Shown one piece after another: positions 9,501 through 17,322 of a stretch of 64,000 nucleotides of DNA. Positions within the stretch are counted from its first letter, which is position 1. Every line of letters begins with the position of its first letter. Where the stretch lies: assembly GCA_024234875.1 (NCBI GenBank), contig JACKNM010000015.1:1-64000 (forward strand), given 5' to 3'. Source of the DNA: Ectothiorhodospiraceae bacterium. GTDB lineage: Bacteria > Pseudomonadota > Gammaproteobacteria > HK1. A program made the translations under genes and the position numbers. Under the pieces are notes generated by a model, which saw only the letters and a program-made list of their open reading frames with translations, did no database searches and was not told the origin of the DNA.

Positions 9501-11426
9501 GTCGGCTCCGGCGAGCGCGAGCTGACGGTGGCGGCGCCGGTGGTGGCCGAGCTCTCGACCCCGCGGTTCCTCGCCCCGGGCGACCGCTCCGAGCTCACGG
9601 TCGATCTCCACAATCGCACCGACGCCGCGGTGCCGCTGCGGCTGTCGCTCGGCGCCACCGGCCCGGTGGTGATCGGGGCCGGGCCGACGACGGTCGAGGT
9701 CGCGGCCGGCGCGCGCACCACGTTGCGCTACCCCCTGCTGGGCGCCGACGCGTTCGGGGTCGGCGAGGTGCGGGTGGCGGTGGTCGGGCCGGAGGTGGTG
9801 GCGCTGCGTACCCGTGAGCTCGGGGTGCGCCCGGCCTGGCCGGGCGAGACCCGGCGGGCGCGTCACCGCATCGAGCCCGGCGTGCGGGTCGACCTCGAGC
9901 CACGACTGGCCGACGGGTTGATGCCGGAGACGGTGCGCGCAGCGCTCACACTGTCGGAGCATCCGCCGCTCGCGCTGGAGACCGCGCTCGACGGCCTGCT
10001 GCGCTACCCCTACGGCTGCCTCGAGCAGACCGTGAGCCGGGCACGGCCGCTGCTGTGGGCCGATGCCGCGCTCGCCGGGCGCCTCGGGCTCGAGCCGGTG
10101 CCGGCGGATCGGCGGCAGCGGTGGGTCGAGGCGGCCATCGAGCGGGTCGGGAGCTTGCAGCTCGGTGGCGGGGGGTTCGGGCTGTGGAGCGAGCGCAGCG
10201 AGGCCGAGCCCTGGCTCACCCCCTACGCGGTCGATTTCCTGCTCGACGCCCGTGCCGCCGGGCACGCGGTGCCCACCGCGATGCTCGACGCGGCGGTCAC
10301 GCACCTGCAACGACGCCTGCGCGCCGGCGTCGACGTCGGACGCTACAGCGAGAGCCCGGCCCACCTCGCGTTCGCCAGCCAGGCGTACGCCGCCTACGTG
10401 CTCTCGCGCATCGGCAAGGCGCCGCTCGGTACGATTCGTGCGCTCTACGACCGTGAGCACGCGCGGGCGGAGTCGCTGCTGCCGCTGATGCACATCGGGC
10501 TCGCCCTCGCCGCCCAGGGCGACCGCCGGCGCGGCGCCGAGGCGCTGACCCGTGCCTTCGCCACCTCGCGCCCGCCGCGGACCTATCTCGGCGACTACGG
10601 CAGCGACGTGCGTGACCTCGCAGCCGGAGTCGCCTTACTCGCCGGCCAGTCTCAGCCGCTGCCGGGGGGCGACGCGCTGGCGTTCCGGCTGGCCGACGCA
10701 CTCGCCAACCGCCGCTGGCTGAGCACCCAGGAGCAGGCGGCGGTGCTGGCGGCCGGCCGCGCCCTGCTCGCACGCGCACCGAGCGGGTTCGACGCGCGCA
10801 TCGAGAGCGCCGGCGAGGCGCGCGCGGTGGCCGGCGAGGGGGTTCGGCGCGAGGTGTTGGCCGCGGAGCGACTGAGTGCGGGCGTCGCGGTCGCGAACGA
10901 GGGCGAGAATCCCCTCTGGGTGGCGGTCTCCGCCGCCGGATATGCCGCCGAGCGTCCGGCGCCGACCCGCGAGGGTGATCTCCTGGTCGAGCGCGTGCTC
11001 CGCAGCATGGACGGTCGGCCGCTCGATGCCTCCGCCGGCCTCGCGGTCGGAGAGCAGGTCCTGGTCCAGCTTCGCGTGCGAGCGCGCGAGACCATCGAGC
11101 ACGCGCTGGTGGTCGACCTGCTGCCGGCCGGGCTCGAGATCGCGATCGCGGATCTGGGCAGTGGCGAGGCGGCGTCCGAGCTCACGGTCGACGGTCGTCC
11201 GGTCGGTGAGCTGCAGGCGTCGACCCGTCACGTCGAGTACCGGGAGGACCGCTACGCGGCGGCGTTGCCGCTGATGGCCGGATCCACCGCCGATCTCTTC
11301 TACCTGGCCCGCGCCGTGACGCCGGGCGAGTATCGGGTTCCGCCGCCGGGCGTCGAGGACATGTATCGCCCCGACATCCGTGCCCTGGGCGAGGCCCCGG
11401 ACCGGCTCACCGTACGCGCTCGGTGA
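6597..11426 (+). CDS. yfhM: Bacterial alpha-2-macroglobulin family protein
   Basis: A 1609-residue secreted protein. From the GTG at 6597 (GGAG seven bases upstream) it has a signal peptide with hydrophobic core ALIAVLAMAGTLPGG and a likely cleavage after SALA. Repeated MG-type beta domains fill the first 1000 residues. C1141 lies in YGCLEQ, the thioester motif of type-I bacterial A2M, followed by the alpha-helical thioester domain and a C-terminal beta domain. These proteins are thought to trap and inhibit proteases that breach the outer membrane. The neighbour pbpC starts 4 bp downstream, the classical A2M-pbpC pair. Unlike E. coli YfhM there is no lipobox cysteine, so this copy would be soluble periplasmic rather than lipid-anchored. 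Confidence 0.93.
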   Translation: MNATARTPIATWIARWSLALIAVLAMAGTLPGGSALAQSGFRVADIGERSLDDAPALAVVVSRPLDPTVGHDRHLEVRDAEGLTVRGAWVLADNQRVLYFPGIEPERTYTVEVRATLTAADGSRLGQAVTRQIETRRLVPVASFASQGLVLPRDIARGLPVVSVNVDAVDVEFLRVVPERLAAFLAHHGQSARTSVWSLDQMTRLAPVVYSGRFDLPVERNRRGTSMLPVLDLPALSAPGLYVAAMKPAGRFEEAYQTAWFFVSDIGLMARQYPTGIAVFASSLTGAGPLAGVTLRSFDAKGRSLDQAVTDEQGRARLGHFADATLLVASRGEDMALLPLVGPGLDLSEHPVTGRRWAPRDIFTWGPRDLYRPGETVELSVLLRDDDGRPVPAQPIEARLVRPDGRQVSTWVWRPDADGYLRHRHDLPTGAQTGTWTVEMRLDPSAAFPLERHAFRVEEFLPERLALDLEAPAAPLAPGAPMAVDVVGRYLYGAPAAGNRLDTVATWRHAPRPLETLPGFFFGDVDGAPQPGRQDLGSIELDQAGKGSVAFEPPVGSGPAPVEVRMVASLLETGGRPVVRDIRRLVWPGEAMIGVRLVGDDDTVPPDGTARFEVVLARADGALLAAPALDLTLVREQRDYYWVYEEGGGWRSEYTTTEYPVETRRVAVPADGRATVELPVRDGAYRLELRDPRGGPPTRYRFFAGWSWQSDASMHGASRPDRVALTLDREAYRPGDVARLTIEPPHAGEAVILVESDRLLASRRLAVGTAATTIDLPVGIDWARHDIYVTVVVLRPASAADAITPSRALGVLHLPLDRRDRRLALELDAPSEIRPQSRLAVAVRAPDAAGQAVRVALAAVDVGVLSITDFETPDPVAFFFGRRQLAADARDLYGRLIEGQGGDRALLRFGGDGDATAGGPRPDAKVEIVALSAEPVRLDASGSATVELAVPYFNGRLRLMAVAFGPDGVGSGERELTVAAPVVAELSTPRFLAPGDRSELTVDLHNRTDAAVPLRLSLGATGPVVIGAGPTTVEVAAGARTTLRYPLLGADAFGVGEVRVAVVGPEVVALRTRELGVRPAWPGETRRARHRIEPGVRVDLEPRLADGLMPETVRAALTLSEHPPLALETALDGLLRYPYGCLEQTVSRARPLLWADAALAGRLGLEPVPADRRQRWVEAAIERVGSLQLGGGGFGLWSERSEAEPWLTPYAVDFLLDARAAGHAVPTAMLDAAVTHLQRRLRAGVDVGRYSESPAHLAFASQAYAAYVLSRIGKAPLGTIRALYDREHARAESLLPLMHIGLALAAQGDRRRGAEALTRAFATSRPPRTYLGDYGSDVRDLAAGVALLAGQSQPLPGGDALAFRLADALANRRWLSTQEQAAVLAAGRALLARAPSGFDARIESAGEARAVAGEGVRREVLAAERLSAGVAVANEGENPLWVAVSAAGYAAERPAPTREGDLLVERVLRSMDGRPLDASAGLAVGEQVLVQLRVRARETIEHALVVDLLPAGLEIAIADLGSGEAASELTVDGRPVGELQASTRHVEYREDRYAAALPLMAGSTADLFYLARAVTPGEYRVPPPGVEDMYRPDIRALGEAPDRLTVRAR

Positions 11427-11430
11427 GCCG

Positions 11431-13785
11431 ATGGCGGTGAGCCGGCCGTCGCGGGTGACGCGTGTGCTCGGAGCGCGACGCCGGTCGACCATCGCCGTCT
11501 CGGTGCTGGTCGCGGTGATGGCGATCGTGCTGGTGCTCGACCGCGCCTTTCCGCCGCCGATCGCGGCGGCGCGCGCCTTTGCCGGCTCGACCGTGCTCGC
11601 GGCCGACGGCACGCCGTTGCGGGCCTTTCCGGGAGAGGCGGGCACCTGGCGTTCCAGCATCGCGCCCGATGGGGTGTCGCCGCTCTACCTCGAGGCGCTG
11701 ACCGCCTACGAGGACCGCTGGTTCCACCACCATCCCGGCGTCAATCCGTTCGCGCTGGTCCGTGCGGCGTGGCAGGCGCTGCGCCACGGTCGGGTGGTTT
11801 CCGGTGGGTCGACGCTGACGATGCAGGTGGCGCGGCTGCTCGAGCCGCGGCCGCGAACCATGGGCGCCAAGCTGGTCGAGATGGCGCGGGCGCTACAGCT
11901 CGAGGCGCGCCTCGACAAGGATGAGATCCTCGCCCTCTATCTCGACCTCGCGCCGTTCGGTGGACCGCTGCAGGGGGTGGAGGCGGCGAGCCGGGCCTAC
12001 CTCGGCAAGTCGGCCCGTGACCTCAGCCACGCCGAGGCGGCGCTGCTCGCGGTTCTGCCCCAGGCGCCGTCGCGGCTTCGCCCCGACCGCTATCCCGAGC
12101 GCGCGCGCGCGGCACGCGACAAGGTGCTCGACCGCCTGGCGCGATTCGGGGTGTGGAGCGAGCGTACGGTCGAGGAGGCGCGCGAGGAATCGGTGGCGGT
12201 GTTCTGGGAGCCGCGGCCGATGTCGGCGCCACTGCTGGCGCGGCGGCTGCGCTCGCCCGAGGGGGGCACGGTGCGCACCACCGTCGACGCTCGACTTCAG
12301 GCGCGCATCGAGGCGCGAGTTCGCGCCGAGGCCGGCCGGCTGCCGCCGGGCACCTCGGCCGCGGTGCTGGTGGTCGACAACGCCGACGCGGCAGTGCGCG
12401 TCTACGTCGGGTCGCTCGACTTCGCCGACGACGCGCGCTTCGGTCACGTCGACATGGTGAGCGCGGTGCGCTCGCCGGGCTCCACGCTCAAGCCGTTCCT
12501 CTACGGCCTCGCCATCGACGAGGGCCTGGTCCACTCCGAGAGCCTGCTCGCCGACGCGCCGCTCTCCCTCGACGGCTATCGCCCGGTGAACTTCGACGGG
12601 CGCTTTCACGGCCCGGTCTCGGTGAGCGAGGCGCTGCAGCGCTCGCTCAACGTGCCGGCGGTCGACCTCGTGGAGCGTCTCGACGCCGGCTGGTTCACCA
12701 CCCGGTTGCGGGCGGCGGGCCTGGCGCTCCAACTGCCCGCGGGCGCCGCGCCTAGCCCGGCGGTGATCCTCGGTGGCGCCGGGGTGCGCCTCGAGGATCT
12801 GGTCGGCACCTATTTGGCGCTCGGTCGCGGCGGGCTCACGGCACGGCCGCGGCTCACCCCCGAGTCACCGCTGGTCGAGCGGCGGCTGCTGTCGCCGGGT
12901 GCGGCGTGGGTGGTGCGCCGAATCCTCGAGGACGCGCCGCGCCCGCCGGGACCCGAGCACGCGAGCCGAATCCCGGTGGCCTGGAAGACCGGTACCAGCT
13001 ACGGCTTTCGCGACGCCTGGGCCGTCGGCGTCACCGCTCATCACACGGTGGGGGTGTGGGTCGGGCGGCCCGATGCCACCCCGAGCCCCGGTCAGCACGG
13101 GGCGTCCACCGCGCTGCCGCTGCTGATGCGGGTCGTGGACAGCCTGCCGAAGGCGCTCGGGGCGCCCGACCTCGCGCCGCCGCCGTCGGTGCGTCAGGCC
13201 ACGGTGTGCTGGCCGCTCGGAATCGAGGCGAGCCTGACGCCACCGGAGCACTGCCACCGCGAGCGTCGGGCCTGGGTGGTCGACGATACCGTGCCGCCGA
13301 CCCTGACCGAGCGCGAGGCACCGCTCGCCTGGCGCGCGGGTACTGCCAGGGTGGCGGTGGACGCGGGAAGCGGGCTCCGCGTCACGGCCGAGTGCGCGCC
13401 GGGACCGGTGCGCACGGCCGAGATCGCGCGCTGGCCGCTCGCGGTCACGCCATGGCTCGACCGTGCCACCCGCGCGCGCAGCCGGCTGCCGGCGCGCCAT
13501 CCCGCCTGCCGAGACGCCGGCGCACCGGGTGGGGATCTTCGTCTGCTCGGGCTCGCCTCGGGCAGCGAGCTGCGTGCGAGCCCCACCGACGGCGGGTTTC
13601 CGACCGTCGAGCTCCATGCCACCGGGGCTACCGGCTCGCTGCACTGGATGGTCGACGGCGAGCCGCTCCAGCACGGCGCGGCCGCGGCGCCGTTCCGGTA
13701 CACCTTCGCGCGACCCGGCGCCCATCGCATCGCGGTGATCGACACCGCCGGCGACCACGATGCCGTGGAAGTGATCGTTCGCTGA
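11431..13785 (+). CDS. pbpC: Penicillin-binding protein 1C
   Basis: A 784-residue bifunctional peptidoglycan synthase. An N-terminal membrane anchor lies near residues 22-42. A GT51 glycosyltransferase domain contains EDRWFHHHPG with the catalytic glutamate and GGSTLTMQ. The transpeptidase domain has SPGSTLKPF (SxxK), an SLN motif and KTGTSYGFRDAW (KTG). The last 90 residues form the PBP1C-specific C-terminal beta domain. It adds and cross-links glycan strands in the periplasm. Start ATG at 11431, with an in-frame GTG two codons later as an alternative. Only 4 bp separate it from the alpha-2-macroglobulin gene, so a repair-and-defend operon is likely. The stop codon lies 6 bp from a short inverted-repeat element. 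Confidence 0.95.
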   Translation: MAVSRPSRVTRVLGARRRSTIAVSVLVAVMAIVLVLDRAFPPPIAAARAFAGSTVLAADGTPLRAFPGEAGTWRSSIAPDGVSPLYLEALTAYEDRWFHHHPGVNPFALVRAAWQALRHGRVVSGGSTLTMQVARLLEPRPRTMGAKLVEMARALQLEARLDKDEILALYLDLAPFGGPLQGVEAASRAYLGKSARDLSHAEAALLAVLPQAPSRLRPDRYPERARAARDKVLDRLARFGVWSERTVEEAREESVAVFWEPRPMSAPLLARRLRSPEGGTVRTTVDARLQARIEARVRAEAGRLPPGTSAAVLVVDNADAAVRVYVGSLDFADDARFGHVDMVSAVRSPGSTLKPFLYGLAIDEGLVHSESLLADAPLSLDGYRPVNFDGRFHGPVSVSEALQRSLNVPAVDLVERLDAGWFTTRLRAAGLALQLPAGAAPSPAVILGGAGVRLEDLVGTYLALGRGGLTARPRLTPESPLVERRLLSPGAAWVVRRILEDAPRPPGPEHASRIPVAWKTGTSYGFRDAWAVGVTAHHTVGVWVGRPDATPSPGQHGASTALPLLMRVVDSLPKALGAPDLAPPPSVRQATVCWPLGIEASLTPPEHCHRERRAWVVDDTVPPTLTEREAPLAWRAGTARVAVDAGSGLRVTAECAPGPVRTAEIARWPLAVTPWLDRATRARSRLPARHPACRDAGAPGGDLRLLGLASGSELRASPTDGGFPTVELHATGATGSLHWMVDGEPLQHGAAAAPFRYTFARPGAHRIAVIDTAGDHDAVEVIVR

Positions 13786-13791
13786 TCCACT

Positions 13792-14037
13792 GGGGTCGGA
13801 CCAACTCAGGTCATTGAATTTCAGAGCTTTTCATTCGATCGGCGACTGGGCGACTGGGCGAAGGGTGCCGCACTCGCCGGAGCCAGGATATGGTGCGACT
13901 CGGTTCCCGACGGGAGACGCAAGCCATGGGGAGAGCGATTGAGAGCGAGCGGCTCCCCACTGGGCGCGTGGGGGTGCTCGACGTGATCCGTAGACCCGAT
14001 ATCCTGGTAATTCAAATACTTGAGTTGGTCCGACCCC
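13792..14037. mobile_element. MITE-like element with 29-bp terminal inverted repeats
   Basis: The left end (13792-13820) and right end (14009-14037) are inverted copies matching at 26 of 29 positions. Both begin GGGGTCGGACCAACTCA and end inside with TTGAATT. The ends are markedly more AT-rich than the surroundings. Inside are further inverted pairs: CCAGGATAT at 13883-13891 with its complement at 13999-14007, and TGGGGAG at 13927-13933 with CTCCCCA at 13953-13959. It encodes no transposase. The GGGGTCgGA-type ends resemble non-autonomous palindromic elements associated with Y1/IS200-type transposases; that family assignment is inference. No target duplication was found. It lies between pbpC and the FG-GAP gene and reaches into the coding region of the latter. 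Confidence 0.65.
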
Positions 14038-15905
14038 TGGTCTTGCTCGCGCTTTGCACTGGTGCGTCGGCGCTCGAGCTCGGTGGGCTCGACGGCGATA
14101 CCGGGTTGGTGATTCGTGGCGGCGCGCCAGGCGGGCAAGCCGGGTTCGCGACCGGCACCGCCGACGTCAACGGCGACGGCTTCGACGACGTCCTGGTCGG
14201 TGCCTTCGTCGCTGCCGGGGCCGGGGTGCTATCGGGCGAGGCGTACGTGGTGCTCGGCGGCTCTTCCGCTCCCGGACCGTCCCTCGACCTCTCGAGTCTG
14301 GACGGCAGCAACGGCTTCGTCCTGCGCGCGACCGCCGCCGGGGCTCTCGCCGGCTCCACCGTGAGCAGCGCCGGCGACGTGAACGGCGACGGCATCGAGG
14401 ACATCGTGGTGGTCGAGCCCGGGGCGCAATGGGAGGCCGGCATCGGCGTCGCCCACGTGGTCTTCGGGAGCCGTGAGCCGCGAGGCCCGGTGCTCGAGCT
14501 GGCGAGTCTCGACGGCACCAACGGCTTCAGCGTCCGCGGGCTCGCGGTCGACGCGCTCGGTGACGTCGCGGCCGCTGCCGGTGACGTGAACGGTGACGGT
14601 CTCGGCGACCTCGTCCTCGGTGCCAATCGCGCCGGGCTCGCCGGGTCCGCCTACGTCGTGCTCGGGCGCCGTTCCGGCTTCCCCGCCGCGATCGACGTCG
14701 CGGCGCTCGACGGCAGCGACGGGTTCTCGCTGGTCGGGGTGGCGGCGGGGGACGACACCGGCTGGTCGGTCGCCGGCGCCGGCGACGTGAACCGGGACGG
14801 GCTGGGCGACATCGTGATCGGCGCTCCCGGTGCGGCCGTGGCCGGCTCGGCGTCGGGCGCCGCCTACGTCGTGTTCGGTCGCTCCACGGGCTTCCCGGCG
14901 ACGGTCGCGCTCGGAACGCTCGACGGGACGAGCGGTTTCGTGGTGCACGGCGCGGCCGCCGGCGACCGGCTCGGCTTCGCGGTGAGCGGCGCCGGCGACG
15001 TGAACGGCGACGGGACGGACGACCTGCTGCTCGGCGCGCCGTTCGCGGGTGGGGCGGCGGCGGGCGGCGCCGCCTATGTCGTCCACGGTGCCACCGGTGG
15101 TCACCCGGCAACGGTCGACGTCGCAGCGCTCGACGGCGTGTCCGGAAGCGTCCTTCGCGGGGCGCCCGGGGACACCGCTGGCTTCTCGGTCAGTGCCGCC
15201 GGTGATACCGACGCCGACGGCACCGCGGACGTCGTGGTCGGCGCGATCACCGCCGCACCGAACGGCGCGGAGTCGGGCCGGGCCTACGTGGTGCACGGGG
15301 TCGTCGGCGGCCTCGCTCCCGTCGTCGACCTGGCGACGCTGGCCGAGCCGGCCGGACGCGTGCTGCGCGGGGTCGCGGCGGGTGACCGTGCCGGTGTGCG
15401 CGTGCGCGGCGGTGACGTGAACGGTGACGGCGGAGGGGACGTGGTGATCGGCGCCTGGGGGGTGGACGCGTCGGACGGCACGGAGGATGTCGGCGCCGTC
15501 TACGTCGTGCACGGGCAGCCGTGGTCCGCCGGCCCCTCCGGAACGCTGCGCGACGCGTTCGCGCCGGTCGTCCTCTGTATCGACGTCGTGCGATCGCGGA
15601 CGTTCGCCGAACTCCCGCTCCTGCAGCCGAGCTGGCCCGACCCGGGCTGGGACTGCGCGCGCGCGGGCATGCGGTTGCCGCCAGGCAGCCTGGTCAGCGT
15701 GTACCTGCTCGGCCTGGTCGTCGGGCCCTCGCCGGCCGGCTCGGTCGCCGGGCTCGATGGCCTGGTCGCCGTCTGTCGCAGCCGATCCACCGGTGCGGTG
15801 GCAGTCGTCCCGGTGACGGCGGATGGTTGGGACTGTGCGGCCGGCGGGCTCGCGAGCGCGGTGCCCGACGTCGTCGACATGGTGCTCTACGGGCTCGCTC
15901 GGTGA
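13983..15905 (+). CDS. Secreted FG-GAP repeat (integrin-alpha-like) beta-propeller protein
   Basis: About 640 residues from the GTG at 13983. In-frame ATGs at 13926 and 13890 would add 19 or 31 residues encoded entirely inside the inverted-repeat element. The hydrophobic run LVRPLVLLALCTGASA reads as a signal peptide with cleavage before LELGG. Seven or so FG-GAP repeats follow, each with a DVNGDGxxD calcium loop and AYVV(L/F)G strand, giving a calcium-binding seven-bladed propeller. The final 110 residues are a separate four-cysteine module with two WDCA boxes. The family is found in surface or secreted proteins; no enzymatic residues are visible. The start is unusual because the repeat element contributes the first part of the signal peptide. 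Confidence 0.8.
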   Translation: MIRRPDILVIQILELVRPLVLLALCTGASALELGGLDGDTGLVIRGGAPGGQAGFATGTADVNGDGFDDVLVGAFVAAGAGVLSGEAYVVLGGSSAPGPSLDLSSLDGSNGFVLRATAAGALAGSTVSSAGDVNGDGIEDIVVVEPGAQWEAGIGVAHVVFGSREPRGPVLELASLDGTNGFSVRGLAVDALGDVAAAAGDVNGDGLGDLVLGANRAGLAGSAYVVLGRRSGFPAAIDVAALDGSDGFSLVGVAAGDDTGWSVAGAGDVNRDGLGDIVIGAPGAAVAGSASGAAYVVFGRSTGFPATVALGTLDGTSGFVVHGAAAGDRLGFAVSGAGDVNGDGTDDLLLGAPFAGGAAAGGAAYVVHGATGGHPATVDVAALDGVSGSVLRGAPGDTAGFSVSAAGDTDADGTADVVVGAITAAPNGAESGRAYVVHGVVGGLAPVVDLATLAEPAGRVLRGVAAGDRAGVRVRGGDVNGDGGGDVVIGAWGVDASDGTEDVGAVYVVHGQPWSAGPSGTLRDAFAPVVLCIDVVRSRTFAELPLLQPSWPDPGWDCARAGMRLPPGSLVSVYLLGLVVGPSPAGSVAGLDGLVAVCRSRSTGAVAVVPVTADGWDCAAGGLASAVPDVVDMVLYGLAR

Positions 15906-15946
15906 GCGCCGGGCGCGTCACCGGCCGCGGCCAGAGCGCGGCGCTC
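15904..15946. terminator. Weak convergent terminator hairpin
   Basis: GAGCGCCG (15904-15911) can pair with CGGCGCTC (15939-15946) across the gap between the convergent FG-GAP and MFS genes. The loop is 27 bases and there is no T tract, so termination is only suggested. Confidence 0.25.
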
Positions 15947-15960
15947 GGCCCTGGCCGACC

Positions 15961-17235
15961 TCACCCCGGTGCCGCGGGTGGGCGGGCCGCGAGGCCGATC
16001 GCTGCCGCTGCCGCGGCGAGGAACGCGAAGGTGGTGAGCGAGAGCTGGTAGCTGCCGGAGGCGTCGTGGAGCAGGCCGGCGACGAGGGGACCGCTCGCCT
16101 GCCCGAGCACCTGCACCGGTAACGTGACGCCGCGCAGGCTGCCGTAGCTCCGCCGTCCGAAGTAGTCGGCCCAGGCGACCGGGACCACGGTGTGTAGCCC
16201 GCCGATCCCGGTGCCGAAGAGGACCGCCGCGACGTAGGCCGCCCCGGCACCGCGGACGTCGAGCATCAGCCAGGCGCCGGCGGCCACGCTCGCCGCGCAC
16301 AGGAACAGGCCGGCGCGGGCCGAGCATCGGCGGCCGACGAGCCCGAAGCCGAGCCCGCTCAGCGCCACCGCCAGGGAGAAGCTGCCGACCACCAGCGCCG
16401 CCGCCGTCGGGGTCAGGCCCTGCTCGACCAGGTGCGGCGCCTGGTGCAGGCTGATGCCCGCCTGCACCGCGAAGATGACCCCGGTGTAGGCCATCAGCAG
16501 CCAGGCGGTCGGGGTGCGCATCGCCTGGGCGACGGTGAACTCGACCTCGACCACCCGGGGGCTCGCGGCGGCGCCGCCGGTCGCCGGGCCCGGGTCGCCG
16601 TCACCGTCCGGACGGAGCCCGAGATCCTCCGGGCGCGCGACCATCAGCACCGCGTTGGGTAGCGCTCCGACGACGATGACCACCAGGGCGATCGCGAGCC
16701 AGCCACCGCGCCAACCGTGGCCGTCGATCACGTGCTCGGCGAGCACCGGCATCAGCGCCAGCCCGATGCCGAGCGCGAGCGAGACGATGGACATCGCCAG
16801 CGCGCGGCGCCGCACGAACCACTTCGCGACGGCCGCGGTCACCCCGATGTCGAACGGGGCGGCGAAGCACATCCGCCCGACGCTGAACGCGAGGTAGAAC
16901 CAGAGCAGGGAGGTCGTGCCGGCGAGCGCGACGGCCGCGAGCGCCACCGCCACCGCGCTCAGGGCGAGCACCGCGCCGGCACCGCGGCGGTCGACCAGCC
17001 GGCCGACCAGCGGCGCGCAGACGGCGCCGAGCACGCCGCCGAGCGAGACCGCCCCGGAGATGCCAGCGCGCGACCACCCGAGCTCGGTGGTCATCGGCAC
17101 GACGAATACCGAGAGCGTCGCGACCGCCGCCCCCTGGCGGGCGATGCTCGCGCAGCACGCGCAGGCGACCACCACCCACCCGTAGAAGAAGGGCAGGCGC
17201 GCGGCGAGCGCCGCGGCAGGCGCCGGCACGGGCAT
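15961..17235 (-). CDS. Major facilitator superfamily transporter
   Basis: A 424-residue, 12-helix membrane protein. The opening FFYGWVVVACACCAS is typical of the OFA/monocarboxylate-type MFS subfamily. The loop between helices 2 and 3 contains GRLVDRRGA, the MFS signature region. It would carry a small organic acid or drug by proton symport or antiport; the substrate cannot be read from the sequence. The central loop (GDGDPGPATGG) separates the two six-helix halves. It is followed upstream in its own direction by the serine hydrolase gene, 87 bp away on the same strand, so the two may be co-transcribed. The start is the first ATG; no competing start fits better. Confidence 0.85.
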   Translation of the reverse strand: MPVPAPAAALAARLPFFYGWVVVACACCASIARQGAAVATLSVFVVPMTTELGWSRAGISGAVSLGGVLGAVCAPLVGRLVDRRGAGAVLALSAVAVALAAVALAGTTSLLWFYLAFSVGRMCFAAPFDIGVTAAVAKWFVRRRALAMSIVSLALGIGLALMPVLAEHVIDGHGWRGGWLAIALVVIVVGALPNAVLMVARPEDLGLRPDGDGDPGPATGGAAASPRVVEVEFTVAQAMRTPTAWLLMAYTGVIFAVQAGISLHQAPHLVEQGLTPTAAALVVGSFSLAVALSGLGFGLVGRRCSARAGLFLCAASVAAGAWLMLDVRGAGAAYVAAVLFGTGIGGLHTVVPVAWADYFGRRSYGSLRGVTLPVQVLGQASGPLVAGLLHDASGSYQLSLTTFAFLAAAAAAIGLAARPPAAPG

Positions 17236-17322
17236 CAGCGCGGCGCGCGCCGCGGGATCACGCCCCGCTCGCGCCGGGCGGGCGGACGGCCGAGCGGACG
17301 TGTCACCCTCGGCGCCGCGGGC

